Under the pieces are notes generated by a model. The model was not told where the DNA came from, did not search any database, and saw only the letters and a list, made by a program, of their open reading frames with translations. Positions 42,175 through 50,466 of a DNA stretch of 50,594 nt are shown here, piece by piece. Location of the stretch: positions 1 to 50,594 of the forward strand of contig JAULZZ010000038.1 in assembly GCA_032117095.1 (NCBI GenBank), written 5' to 3'. This DNA is from REEB470 sp032117095. GTDB taxonomy: Bacteria; Bacillota; Bacilli; Paenibacillales; YIM-B00363. The number at the start of each line of letters is the position of its first letter. Position 1 is the stretch's first letter. A program made the translations under genes and the position numbers.

Positions 42175-42962
42175 TGATGCACAAAGGAATAAAGCTGTTG
42201 CGCGATACGAACGATTTGTTTTTGCGCAGTATACGGACAACGATACGCAATCCATTCTCGTTCATCCCTAATGTGGTCATTAGCTTGTTTTTTTTGCTCG
42301 TGTACCAAGGTGGGCTCAGCGGGATCGCCTCGATGGCGGCGTTTGGTGGGGTGAGTTATCTCGGGTTCATTTTGCCGGTTTCCATCGTCAGCGGTGCCAT
42401 TGGTGGATCAGGGGGAGCGGGGCAAGCACTCATCGCCGATATTGAGAAAGGGTACTTTGCGCGGCTGTTGTTGACGCCGGTTTCGCGCGTTGCCATTGTG
42501 CTCGGCCCGATGTTAGCCGGTATGGTGCAATTGCTCGTCCAAACGGTGTTGATCTTGCTCGTAGGGCTTGCGATGGGGTTGCACATTGAAGCAGGATTTG
42601 GTGGGGCGCTCGTCGTCATTTTGTTTGCGGCTGGATTTGGGCTTGCTTTTTCGGGGTATTCTGTAGCGTTTGCGTTGCGCACGAAAAACGCACAAGCCGC
42701 ACAGGCAGGAACATTTGTGTTTTTTCCGTTGTTGTTTTTAAGTTCGACGTTTGTGCCGATGGAGCTCATTGATGCGACATGGTTAAAAATTGCGGCACAG
42801 CTCAATCCGACGACGTACGTGTTCGAAGCGATGCGTGCGGTATTAAACGAGGGATGGGTGGCCGCGCCGTTGTGGCAAGGAGCCCTCGTCATTTTTGGTG
42901 TGTGTGCGCTTACCATGACATGGGCGGTGATGAGTGCGACGTCTGCATTGCGACGGGGATGA
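42174..42962 (+). CDS. ABC-2 type permease, DrrB-like
   Basis: About 262 aa. The start overlaps the ATPase stop; ATG 42174 and 42177 both follow AAAGGGG, the latter with the better 8-nt spacing. Six hydrophobic helices; ABC-2 features GGAGQALIADIEKGYFARLLLTPVSR (read as AGQALIADIEKGYF then ARLLLTPVSR) in the second cytoplasmic loop, and FFPLLFLSSTFVPMELI with LNPTTYVFEAMRA near the C-terminus. Pair of the ATPase; efflux role inferred. Confidence 0.92.
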   Translation: MMHKGIKLLRDTNDLFLRSIRTTIRNPFSFIPNVVISLFFLLVYQGGLSGIASMAAFGGVSYLGFILPVSIVSGAIGGSGGAGQALIADIEKGYFARLLLTPVSRVAIVLGPMLAGMVQLLVQTVLILLVGLAMGLHIEAGFGGALVVILFAAGFGLAFSGYSVAFALRTKNAQAAQAGTFVFFPLLFLSSTFVPMELIDATWLKIAAQLNPTTYVFEAMRAVLNEGWVAAPLWQGALVIFGVCALTMTWAVMSATSALRRG

Positions 42963-42994
42963 TACAGAGGAGTAGCGCATTTTACGGTTTCATG

Positions 42995-43189
42995 TCACGA
43001 GCGAGGTACATCATTTTTGCCTGTTTTTGGGGTCATTTGCATGCACGGTTGCCCCGATGACTTGTATACAATGTTACTGGGCAGTAAGCTGGATTTGATT
43101 TCATATGCGGTGCATCCATGGGGAAAATGACGATCCCACGTGACGTAATAATGCTGGCATGTTTTGCAATGAATGCGTGGTATGTTCAT
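42995..43189 (-). CDS. Small CxxC protein of unknown function
   Basis: 64 aa; AAAAAGGAGG 6 nt before the ATG and an extended -10 promoter upstream. It begins MNIPRIHCKTCQHYYVTWD and has HGCTAYEIKS and SSGQPCMQMTPK: four cysteines in C-x2-C...C...C order with conserved-looking YVTWD and PC. I recall short proteins of this form in many Bacillota, often mislabelled as uracil-DNA glycosylase; they may bind zinc. Faces the ABC permease. Confidence 0.75.
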   Translation of the reverse strand: MNIPRIHCKTCQHYYVTWDRHFPHGCTAYEIKSSLLPSNIVYKSSGQPCMQMTPKTGKNDVPRS

Positions 43190-43243
43190 CGGAAACCTCC
43201 TTTTTAGATGGAGAAACGATAGAGAACAAACAAATGTAACCAG

Positions 43244-43252
43244 AGTATAGCA
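43244..43252 (-). promoter_or_regulatory. Extended -10 promoter of the small CxxC gene
   Basis: Minus strand TATGC then TATACT at 43249-43244: TG-C-TATACT is an extended -10. No good -35 is present. 55 bp from the start codon. Confidence 0.5.
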
Positions 43253-43301
43253 TAAAAATTTCCTTTTCTACATTTCGCCGATTCGCACTTTATCGTTTTA
43301 T

Positions 43302-43541
43302 ATGAAACACGATTTCAATGCAGATGCCCGAGCGGGAAGGATACGTCGTTGCGCCTCATACTCATACGAAACACGGATTAAAAACGTCCATACCAAGAGC
43401 CCCATTTCACAAGAAATCACGGCGCTTTTTAACCTATCGGATTCCTGTATCCAATCGGTGTTTAGTATCAGTCAAAACGCTTTTGCTTTCCTGCAAAAAA
43501 AAGCTCGCTGTGGGTATGTTTTCAATACATGATTCATAGGA
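43302..43541 (+). repeat. Outer RepA copy, interrupted by another RepA
   Basis: Left part ATATGAAACACGATTTCAAT (from 43301) and right part TTTTGCTTTCCTGC, GTGGGTATGTTTTCAA, ending ATGATTCATAGG match the two halves of the RepA at 19803. They are separated by the inner copy 43364-43468. Confidence 0.55.
43364..43468 (-). repeat. Inner RepA copy
   Basis: 105 bp, ATACGAAACACGGATTAAAA, CACAAGAAATCACGGCG, TTTTTAACCTATCGGATTCC, ending CGGTGTTTAGTAT. A well-preserved copy in reverse orientation. Confidence 0.85.
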
Positions 43542-43600
43542 GGAGGCTGTTTCATGGTGTGTTTTTATGGGATCAATGGTGGCGCACGATGTGACGTGCG

Positions 43601-44839
43601 ATGATCGAACTGCTTGCGGGGGTCGGTCTCATTTTGGCGGTGTTGTGGCACAGCTACGTATGGTTTGCTTGGCAAAGGGAACGTCGAAATCCATTGCAAC
43701 AGGCGTTGTGGATGCAGCGCCTCGATAAGACCGACGAACGCATTCGTGACGAATTTGTGCGGGCACGCATGGAACAACAGCAACGCGACAGTCAACAACG
43801 CGAAGAGCTTTCGCATACGCTCTTGCGACAACAACAATTGCTCACGATGCAACTGTCCGAACAAGCGCAACGCATCGATCGTTTGTTAGAAGACGTGCGT
43901 ACGACGATCCAACAACGTCTCGCAGCGCTCCAAGCGGACAACGGACAAAAGCTAGAAGAAATGCGCAGAACAGTCGATGAAAAGTTACATGCAACGTTGG
44001 AACGGCGGTTGGGGGAGTCATTTCAGCTTGTAGGAGAACGGTTGGAGCTTGTCCACAAAGGGCTTGGCGAGATGCAGCAACTTGCAGTAGGCGTAGGCGA
44101 CCTAAAACGCGTGCTTTCCAACGTCAAAACACGGGGCACGATGGGCGAAGTACAGCTGCAATCGTTACTCGAACAAACATTGACTGCGGAGCAATTTGAA
44201 CGCTTTGTCCCCATCGGCAAGCGACAAGAAAAAGTCGATTTTGGCATTAAGTTGCCCGAGCGACTCGCAGATGACCGTCATGTGATTGTGCCGATCGATG
44301 CCAAGTTTCCGCTCGAAGAGTATGAGCGGTTGCTCGAAGCCCAAGAAGTTGGGGATGTAGCGCTTGCCAATCTCGCATTCAAAAAGTTAGAACTCACGGT
44401 AAAAAATGAGGCAAAGTCGATACGTACGAAATACATAGCTCCTCCGCATACGACAGATTTTGCACTGCTGTATGTGCCCATCGAAGGATTGTATGCCGAA
44501 TTATTGCGTCGTCCTGGACTGTGGGACACGCTACAACGGGAGTATCGCGTCATCGTGACAGGGCCTACGACGTTGTTGGCATTGCTCAATAGCTTGCAAC
44601 TTGGTTTTCGATCGTTGGCCATCCAAAAACATACCCAAGACGTATGGGACGTATTGCGTGCAGTGAAGACAGAGTTTTCCAAGTTCGGCGAGATGATCGA
44701 AAAAACACAAAAAAAATTACACGAAGCGACTTCCACACTCGACACTGCGTCGACGCGCACCCGAGCAATCACACGCCAATTGATGCGTGCCGAAGAACAG
44801 CCGGCGCATGTGGAGCGACCGCGTTTCATAGAAGAGTAG
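43601..44839 (+). CDS. rmuC: DNA recombination protein RmuC
   Basis: 412 aa. N-terminal membrane anchor 1-22 (LLAGVGLILAVLWHSYVWF), long coiled coil about 40-165, then the RmuC nuclease-like domain about 175-370: VKTRGTMGEVQLQSLLEQ, VDFGIKLPE, IPIDAKFPLEEYERLL (as VPIDAKFPLEEY), FALLYVPIEGLYAE and ITGPTTLLALLNSLQLGF (VTGPTTLLAL here). Role in genome stability; exact activity not established. The ribosome site is weak (GTGACGTGCG), so the start is less sure. Confidence 0.92.
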   Translation: MIELLAGVGLILAVLWHSYVWFAWQRERRNPLQQALWMQRLDKTDERIRDEFVRARMEQQQRDSQQREELSHTLLRQQQLLTMQLSEQAQRIDRLLEDVRTTIQQRLAALQADNGQKLEEMRRTVDEKLHATLERRLGESFQLVGERLELVHKGLGEMQQLAVGVGDLKRVLSNVKTRGTMGEVQLQSLLEQTLTAEQFERFVPIGKRQEKVDFGIKLPERLADDRHVIVPIDAKFPLEEYERLLEAQEVGDVALANLAFKKLELTVKNEAKSIRTKYIAPPHTTDFALLYVPIEGLYAELLRRPGLWDTLQREYRVIVTGPTTLLALLNSLQLGFRSLAIQKHTQDVWDVLRAVKTEFSKFGEMIEKTQKKLHEATSTLDTASTRTRAITRQLMRAEEQPAHVERPRFIEE

Positions 44840-44857
44840 CGTACTGATACATCGAAG

Positions 44858-44902
44858 CTCCCCACAAAAATGGCATGATTTTTTGCGGTGGGAGTGGTTT
44901 TT
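44858..44902 (+). terminator. Terminator after rmuC
   Basis: CTCCCCAC with AAAAAT at 44858-44871 pairs with ATTTTTT and GTGGGAG at 44878-44894, followed by TGG and T6. Confidence 0.7.
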
Positions 44903-44912
44903 TACGCATGCA

Positions 44913-44941
44913 TTGAATGATAAGAAAAACCTTTGTATAAT
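44913..44941 (+). promoter_or_regulatory. Promoter of the arginine operon
   Basis: TTGAAT at 44913-44918 and TATAAT at 44936-44941, spacing 17. TGAAT inside the -35 is a possible half of an ArgR/AhrC box, but no convincing full box was found. A leader of about 130 nt follows. Confidence 0.75.
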
Positions 44942-44990
44942 GGGATACATTGGTGATATATTTATTGTTTAAGTGCGCAATGATGGTGCA

Positions 44991-45054
44991 TGTGTGTACG
45001 GTGGGAGACGATGATTTCCGTTCCCATGCAGGATGCACACACATTTTGTATAAT
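44991..45054 (+). promoter_or_regulatory. Structured argC leader with second -10-like box
   Basis: TGTGTGT (44991-44997) can pair with ACACACA (45037-45043); within it TGGGA (45002-45006) pairs with TCCCA (45022-45026). A TTTTG then TATAAT (45049-45054) follows. It could be an attenuator or a second promoter region. Confidence 0.35.
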
Positions 45055-45081
45055 AGCCACGACAAAGGGGGGCTTTTCTGC

Positions 45082-46143
45082 ATGACAAACGTCCGCGTTG
45101 CGATCATTGGGTCTACGGGATATGGCGGGGTAGAGCTCGTTCGCCTGCTTTCGCAACACCCCTATTTACATTTGTCTGCGTTATGTTCTTCTTCTCTTGC
45201 GGGGCAGTCGTTCATCGCCGAATACCCCCATCTCCAAGAGACGTTGCCAGATGACGTACATACGCTCGAACAAATTGATGTACAGCAGCTGTGTAAAAAA
45301 GTAGACGTAGTTTTTATTTCTGCACCAGCGGGGGTGAGCGCGAAAATCGCCCCGTTGTTGTTGGCAGAAGGAGTGCGGGTGATCGATTTGGCTGGAGATT
45401 TCCGCTTAAAGCAAGCAGATGTATACGCGCAATGGTACCGTCATCAACCTCCAGCGCCGTCTTTGCTCTCCCAGGCGGTGTACGGACTGAGTGAAGTGTA
45501 TGCTTCCGCCATTTCTCATGCATCCCTCGTCGCCAATCCGGGCTGTTATCCGACGGCCGCTACGTTAGGGCTCGTTCCCGCATTGCTTGCGCAAGCGATT
45601 GATCCAGCAACGATTATTATTGATGCAAAATCTGGCGTATCTGGGGCGGGGCGTGCCCTACAACAGCACGTGCATTTTTCGGAGATCAACGAAAATGTGA
45701 AGGCGTATAAAGTCAATACGCACCAACACATTCCGGAGATCGAGCAAGTGCTGAGTGAACAATATGGTGCTACGGTAACGGTGACATTTACGACTCATCT
45801 CATGCCCATGACACGCGGATTGATGTGTACGACGGTCGCCTCGGTGAAGGAGGCGCAGTGGTGCGATGTGGACAGGTGGATCGCCCAATACAAACAATAT
45901 TATAGCGACCATCCGTTCGTGCGCATTCGTCCAGCAGGCACGTGGCCTGCGACCAAAGAAGTGTACGGCTCAAATTACTGCGACATCGGTTTTTCAGTCG
46001 ATCCGCGCACGAATCGGGTCACGATCATTTCTGTTATTGATAACTTAGTAAAAGGAGCGGCTGGACAGGCGATCCAAAACGCCAATGTGATGTATGGGTT
46101 TCCAGCGCATACGGGACTGCTCGGCATCCCGCTTTATCCGTAG
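45082..46143 (+). CDS. argC: N-acetyl-gamma-glutamyl-phosphate reductase
   Basis: 353 aa from ATG 45082, AAAGGGGGG 9 nt upstream. Reduces N-acetylglutamyl phosphate to the semialdehyde, third step of arginine synthesis. NADP site VAIIGSTGYGGVELVRLL at 6-23; FISAPAGVSAKIAP about 79; catalytic cysteine in LVANPGCYPTAATLGL about 158; KSGVSGAGR about 184 and HQHIPEIEQVL about 215. First gene of the operon. Confidence 0.96.
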   Translation: MTNVRVAIIGSTGYGGVELVRLLSQHPYLHLSALCSSSLAGQSFIAEYPHLQETLPDDVHTLEQIDVQQLCKKVDVVFISAPAGVSAKIAPLLLAEGVRVIDLAGDFRLKQADVYAQWYRHQPPAPSLLSQAVYGLSEVYASAISHASLVANPGCYPTAATLGLVPALLAQAIDPATIIIDAKSGVSGAGRALQQHVHFSEINENVKAYKVNTHQHIPEIEQVLSEQYGATVTVTFTTHLMPMTRGLMCTTVASVKEAQWCDVDRWIAQYKQYYSDHPFVRIRPAGTWPATKEVYGSNYCDIGFSVDPRTNRVTIISVIDNLVKGAAGQAIQNANVMYGFPAHTGLLGIPLYP

Positions 46144-46169
46144 TCCAGTTGAGGGGGAAACGACACACG

Positions 46170-47390
46170 ATGATGCGTATAGAGGGGCATATTGCCACAC
46201 CAAAAGGGTTTCGTGCAGGGGGAATTCATTGCGGATTAAAGAAAAATACAGTGCGGGATCTCGGAGCCATCGTCTGTGAAACGACTGCCCAAGCGGCGGC
46301 TGTATACACGACGAACGTCGTGCAAGCAGCGCCTCTTCATGTGACGAAACAAGCGATTGCACGGGAAGGGAAGTTGCGCACCGTGCTCGTCAACAGTGGC
46401 AATGCCAACGCCTGTACGGGGAAGAAGGGACAAGAAGACGCTGTGGCGATGCAAACGATGTGGGCAAAACAGTGCCACTGTGCGCCACATCACGTCGCCA
46501 TCGCGTCTACGGGGGTGATTGGCGTATTGTTGCCCATGCCTGTTGTGTCTCAGGGCATCGAGCGGTTGTCTGCGCACGTGTCGATGACGGGGGGACATGC
46601 ATTCACCGAAGCGATCATGACAACAGATACGCGTCTAAAGTCCTGTTGTGTTACAGTAGCCATCGACGGACAAACGGTGACGATCGCTGGGGTTGCCAAA
46701 GGGTCAGGCATGATTCACCCCCATATGGCGACTATGCTGGCGTTTATGACGACGGATGCATCGATCGCAGAGGGAAGTTTGGCACCGTTGTTGCAAGCGG
46801 TCACCGAAGACACGTTTAATATGGTCACGGTCGATGGCGATACGAGTACCAACGACATGGTCATTGCGCTGGCGAGTGGGCATGTCCATCATGACATGTT
46901 GCATCCTGCCCATCCCCAATGGGCTGTGTTTGTAGCGGCATTCCGAGAGGTAGCAACACATTTGGCACAGGAAATTGCCCGTGATGGCGAAGGGGCAACG
47001 AAGCGCATTGCTGCGCACGTGCGTGGCGCATTCACGGATGCAGAGGCGCGGCAGATCGCCAAGACGATCGTCGGTTCCAATTTGGTGAAATCTGCCATTT
47101 TTGGTACAGATGCAAACTGGGGGCGTATTTTGGCGGCGGCAGGGCGTGCAGGGGTGACATTTGATCCAGAGGCGGTGACGATTTCGCTCGGATCGATTGC
47201 GGTGTTGCAAGACGGGACACCGGTTTCCTTTGATGAAGCGCGCGCAAAGGCGTATCTAGAAGAAGAAGAGATCGATATTCATGTGACCTTTGGAAACACG
47301 AATGCAACAACATACGGTGGAGTTGCCACTGCATGGGGTTGTGACTTGACGTACGATTATGTCAAAATTAATGCTTCATACCGTTCGTAG
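46170..47390 (+). CDS. argJ: Glutamate N-acetyltransferase/amino-acid acetyltransferase ArgJ
   Basis: 406 aa. Transfers acetyl from acetylornithine to glutamate (and possibly from acetyl-CoA). Self-cleaving Ntn-type protein: KGSGMIHPHMATMLAF about 185-200, where cleavage is expected before the Thr of MAT-ML, its new nucleophile. Also LVNSGNANACTGKKG about 77 and VNSN-type GSNLVKSAIFGTDANWGRIL about 288 (in part). ATG 46170 (or 46173) lies 12 nt from GAGGGGG. Its presence means acetylornithine is recycled. Confidence 0.95.
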   Translation: MMRIEGHIATPKGFRAGGIHCGLKKNTVRDLGAIVCETTAQAAAVYTTNVVQAAPLHVTKQAIAREGKLRTVLVNSGNANACTGKKGQEDAVAMQTMWAKQCHCAPHHVAIASTGVIGVLLPMPVVSQGIERLSAHVSMTGGHAFTEAIMTTDTRLKSCCVTVAIDGQTVTIAGVAKGSGMIHPHMATMLAFMTTDASIAEGSLAPLLQAVTEDTFNMVTVDGDTSTNDMVIALASGHVHHDMLHPAHPQWAVFVAAFREVATHLAQEIARDGEGATKRIAAHVRGAFTDAEARQIAKTIVGSNLVKSAIFGTDANWGRILAAAGRAGVTFDPEAVTISLGSIAVLQDGTPVSFDEARAKAYLEEEEIDIHVTFGNTNATTYGGVATAWGCDLTYDYVKINASYRS

Positions 47391-47423
47391 AGGGAATGTC
47401 ATGTATACATAAGGAGGGTCACG

Positions 47424-48215
47424 ATGAAGACATTTATGATCAAATGTGGGGGCAGTACACTCGCCGCATTGTCGAATAGTTTTTTTGCAGAAATTGCTGC
47501 GTTCCAGCGCGAAGGGTGGCAACCGGTGATCGTGCATGGGGGAGGACCTGCCATTACGCAAGCACTCAATAAACTTGGCATTCATACGGAGTTTGTGGAT
47601 GGGTTGCGTCGGACGACAGCAGAAGTGCTCGATGTTGTGGAGATGGTGTTGGCAGGTAAGATGAACAAAGAAATCGTGCGACGGCTGTTGAGTGCGGGAG
47701 CACAGGCGGTCGGCATCTCGGGGACAGACGGGAGATTGCTTACCGTGCAACCGGTCGAAAATGCCCACAAACTAGGGTATGTTGGAGAAATTACACAAGT
47801 GCATGCGCGTCTGCTCTCCTGCCTGATCGAATCTGGATATATTCCTGTCGTTGCGCCGATCGGACTAGGGGAGGACGGTACCCAGCGGTACAATATCAAT
47901 GCAGATACGGCGGCTGGGGCGATCGCTTCGCAGTTGGGGGCGACTCCCTTTATTGTCGTGACGGATGTGATGGGCATCGTACGTGTGGTCGATGGCGTAC
48001 GTCATGTATTGCCTTATGCAACTCGTTCGCAGATCGAAGCGATGGTCGCCTCAGGAGAAATTTATGGGGGCATGATTCCCAAAGTACAGGCGGCATTGGC
48101 GTGTTTGGGTGGGGATGTGCGCGAAGTCGTCATTGTCAACGGGGCACAGCAGGGAGTGTTGACGAAGGTGTTGCAAGGGGAAGCAGTAGGCACGAAAATT
48201 GTATTGGACGCCTGA
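47424..48215 (+). CDS. argB: Acetylglutamate kinase
   Basis: 263 aa; second step of arginine synthesis. Amino acid kinase fold: FMIKCGGSTLAAL at 4-16 (Lys-Gly-Gly variant KCGGS), IVHGGGPAIT about 36, EFVDGLRRTTAEVLDVVEMV about 57, GTDGRLL about 102, RYNINADTAAGAIAS about 155 and GGMIPKVQAAL about 215. AAGGAGGG-type site before the ATG. Confidence 0.96.
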   Translation: MKTFMIKCGGSTLAALSNSFFAEIAAFQREGWQPVIVHGGGPAITQALNKLGIHTEFVDGLRRTTAEVLDVVEMVLAGKMNKEIVRRLLSAGAQAVGISGTDGRLLTVQPVENAHKLGYVGEITQVHARLLSCLIESGYIPVVAPIGLGEDGTQRYNINADTAAGAIASQLGATPFIVVTDVMGIVRVVDGVRHVLPYATRSQIEAMVASGEIYGGMIPKVQAALACLGGDVREVVIVNGAQQGVLTKVLQGEAVGTKIVLDA

Positions 48216-48277
48216 TCACGGTGTGGTCCAATTTTGAGGGCATGAAATTATCGGTCACGTGTAAAGGAGGAGTACGC

Positions 48278-49477
48278 ATGGGCCCAAGGGAAGCGTTGTT
48301 TCCAAACTATGCTCCTTATCCGATTCGACTCGTGCGTGGGGAAGGCAGTCACGTGTGGGATGCTGCAGGAAAAATGTATATCGATGTGATGAGTGGCGTG
48401 GCGGTGACGGCGTTAGGGCATGCGCCAGCTCCGGTGACGGAGGCGTTGGTGACGCAGCTGCACACGTTGTGGCACGTATCAAACTGGTTTGAAATTCCCC
48501 AGCAAGAACGGTTTGCACAAACGGTGACGGCGCGTTGTTGTGGTGATCACGTTTTTTATTGCAACAGTGGGGCAGAGGCCAATGAAGCCGCCATTAAGCT
48601 TGCGCGTCGCTACCATCGAAAAATAAAAGGCAATGACAAGTACAAAATTATCACCTTTACCCAGTCGTTTCACGGCCGCACGATGGCGACATTGAGTGCA
48701 ACAGGGCAAGAAAAAGTCAAAGAAGGGTTTGACCCGTTGCTCCCTGGATTTGTTCATGTGCCGTATAACGATATAGACGCATTGGAAGTAGCTGTCGATG
48801 CACAGACGTGTGCAATTTTTCTCGAGTTTGTACAAGGGGAAGGGGGCGTGACCGTCGCCGAAGAGACGTTCGTAGCAGCGATCCAACGGCTGTGTGCCCA
48901 ATACGATATGCTGCTCATTGCCGATGAAATCCAAAGCGGTGTCGGTCGAACAGGACGGTGGTTTGCGTACGAACATTACGGCATTGAACCCGATATTATC
49001 ACGATGGCAAAAGGCATCGCCAGCGGGTTTCCGATGGGGATGATGGTAGGAAAAGCAAAGCTCAAAGACGCATTTAGCGCAGGGGCGCACGGCTCTACAT
49101 TCGGGGGCACGCCACTGGCGTGCGTTGCTGCCCAAGCGACATGGGAGACGATTGAGCGGGAGCAGTTACTCGCTCGTGCGCATGCACTGGGTCAATGGGC
49201 AATCCAGCATATGCAACAGTCGTTACAACACGTAGAAGAAGTGGTCGCCGTGCGGGGACGCGGTTTGATGGTCGGCATCGAGCTGACATTTCCAGCAGCA
49301 CACGTCGTCACGGCGTGCCATCGTCACGGGGTGCTGTGCATTACCGCTGGGATGCATGTATTGCGATTATTGCCCGCACTGAATATTCCCGAATCTCTGT
49401 GGCGTCAGGCGGTGGATATTATTATTGAGCAAATTCAACACGTCCGTGCTACGCAACCAACAAAAAATACCGTATAG
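48278..49477 (+). CDS. argD: Acetylornithine aminotransferase
   Basis: 399 aa from ATG 48278, AAAGGAGG 7 nt upstream; the frame is open further up within argB's end and is not coding there. Class III PLP enzyme: YCNSGAEANEAAIKLARRY about 91, FHGRTMATLSATGQ about 130, EFVQGEGGV about 185, LLIADEIQSGVGRTGRWFAY about 213 (Asp for PLP), PLP lysine in MAKGIASGFPMG about 248, and STFGGTPLACVAA about 274. Converts N-acetylglutamate semialdehyde to N-acetylornithine. Confidence 0.95.
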   Translation: MGPREALFPNYAPYPIRLVRGEGSHVWDAAGKMYIDVMSGVAVTALGHAPAPVTEALVTQLHTLWHVSNWFEIPQQERFAQTVTARCCGDHVFYCNSGAEANEAAIKLARRYHRKIKGNDKYKIITFTQSFHGRTMATLSATGQEKVKEGFDPLLPGFVHVPYNDIDALEVAVDAQTCAIFLEFVQGEGGVTVAEETFVAAIQRLCAQYDMLLIADEIQSGVGRTGRWFAYEHYGIEPDIITMAKGIASGFPMGMMVGKAKLKDAFSAGAHGSTFGGTPLACVAAQATWETIEREQLLARAHALGQWAIQHMQQSLQHVEEVVAVRGRGLMVGIELTFPAAHVVTACHRHGVLCITAGMHVLRLLPALNIPESLWRQAVDIIIEQIQHVRATQPTKNTV

Positions 49478-49509
49478 AGAAACGCAATTTTGAGGGAGTG
49501 AATAACGCA

Positions 49510-50466
49510 ATGACGCAATCCCAATCGTTCGATCGTACTCATTTTAAGGGGAGAGATTTTTTAGCGTTGGCGGACTATACCGCCGATGAATTGACCGCTC
49601 TCCTTGCATGGGCGCGGGAGCTCAAGCACCAACAACGAAATGGGGAGTCCATTCGTCCATTGAACGGAAAAACGTTGGCGATGATCTTTGAAAAGTCCTC
49701 GACGCGCACGCGCGTATCGTTTGAAGTGGGCATGACACAGCTGGGCGGATCTGCGCTATTTTTGTCCCGCAACGATTTGCAACTTGGGCGTGGAGAAACG
49801 ATCGCAGACACCGCACGTACGTTGTCGCGGTACGTCGATGGCATGATGATCCGCACATATGCCCATAAAAAAGTCGTGGAACTTGCACGCAACGCAACCG
49901 TCCCAGTCATCAATGGGCTCACGGATTTATCACACCCGTGCCAAGCGTTAGCAGATTTCATGACGATTGCCGAGCACAAAGGCACGTTACGCGGGCTAAA
50001 ACTGGCGTATGTCGGGGATGGAAACAACATGGCGCACTCGCTCATGGTGGGCGCTACAAAGCTGGGCATGCACATGGCAGTGTCCACGCCTCCGCATTAC
50101 GAACCAGACAAAGAAGTTGTACAAATCGCCTGTGAACAAGCCCTTCTCGCAGGGGGACAATATACGTTTCATGACGACCCGATTGAAGCAGTCCGTGGTG
50201 CCGATGTCGTCTATACGGATGTATGGGCAAGCATGGGCATGGAGGCAGAGCAGCAGGAGCGGGAGACTGCGTTTGCACGATACAAAATTGATGCGCACGT
50301 CATGAGCCATGCCGCGCCAAACCACGTATTTATGCACTGTTTACCTGCACATCGCGGAGAAGAAGTGACAGCGGATGTGATTGATGGCCCACATGCGATC
50401 ATTTTTGATCAAGCAGAAAATCGTTTGCATGCGCAAAAAGCCATTTTATGTGCCTTATTGGGATGA
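49510..50466 (+). CDS. argF: Ornithine carbamoyltransferase
   Basis: 318 aa from ATG 49510; GTG 49498 in frame overlaps its own ribosome site GAGGGAG, so the ATG is preferred. Carbamoyl phosphate motif KSSTRTRVSFEVGM about 52-65; RGETIADTARTLSRYVDG about 94; HPCQALADF about 141; ornithine loop YTDVWASMGMEAE about 236; catalytic Cys in HCLPAHRGEEVT about 280. Makes citrulline. Directly follows argD; the carAB genes that separate them in B. subtilis are missing. Confidence 0.96.
   Translation: MTQSQSFDRTHFKGRDFLALADYTADELTALLAWARELKHQQRNGESIRPLNGKTLAMIFEKSSTRTRVSFEVGMTQLGGSALFLSRNDLQLGRGETIADTARTLSRYVDGMMIRTYAHKKVVELARNATVPVINGLTDLSHPCQALADFMTIAEHKGTLRGLKLAYVGDGNNMAHSLMVGATKLGMHMAVSTPPHYEPDKEVVQIACEQALLAGGQYTFHDDPIEAVRGADVVYTDVWASMGMEAEQQERETAFARYKIDAHVMSHAAPNHVFMHCLPAHRGEEVTADVIDGPHAIIFDQAENRLHAQKAILCALLG

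Larger units (their letters stand above)
43190..43600. other. Intergenic region with promoter and nested RepA copies
   Basis: Promoter for the small gene (leftward), then an outer RepA split at 43302-43361 and 43469-43541 by an inner RepA. The remainder leads into rmuC without a clear promoter. Confidence 0.6.

Noticed and set aside
44900..45000. ArgR/AhrC operator
   Set aside because: Only a TGAAT half-site at the -35; no palindromic box.
48101..48277. Upstream extension of argD
   Set aside because: Antiphase to argB's coding end; AAAGGAGG and family start are at 48278.
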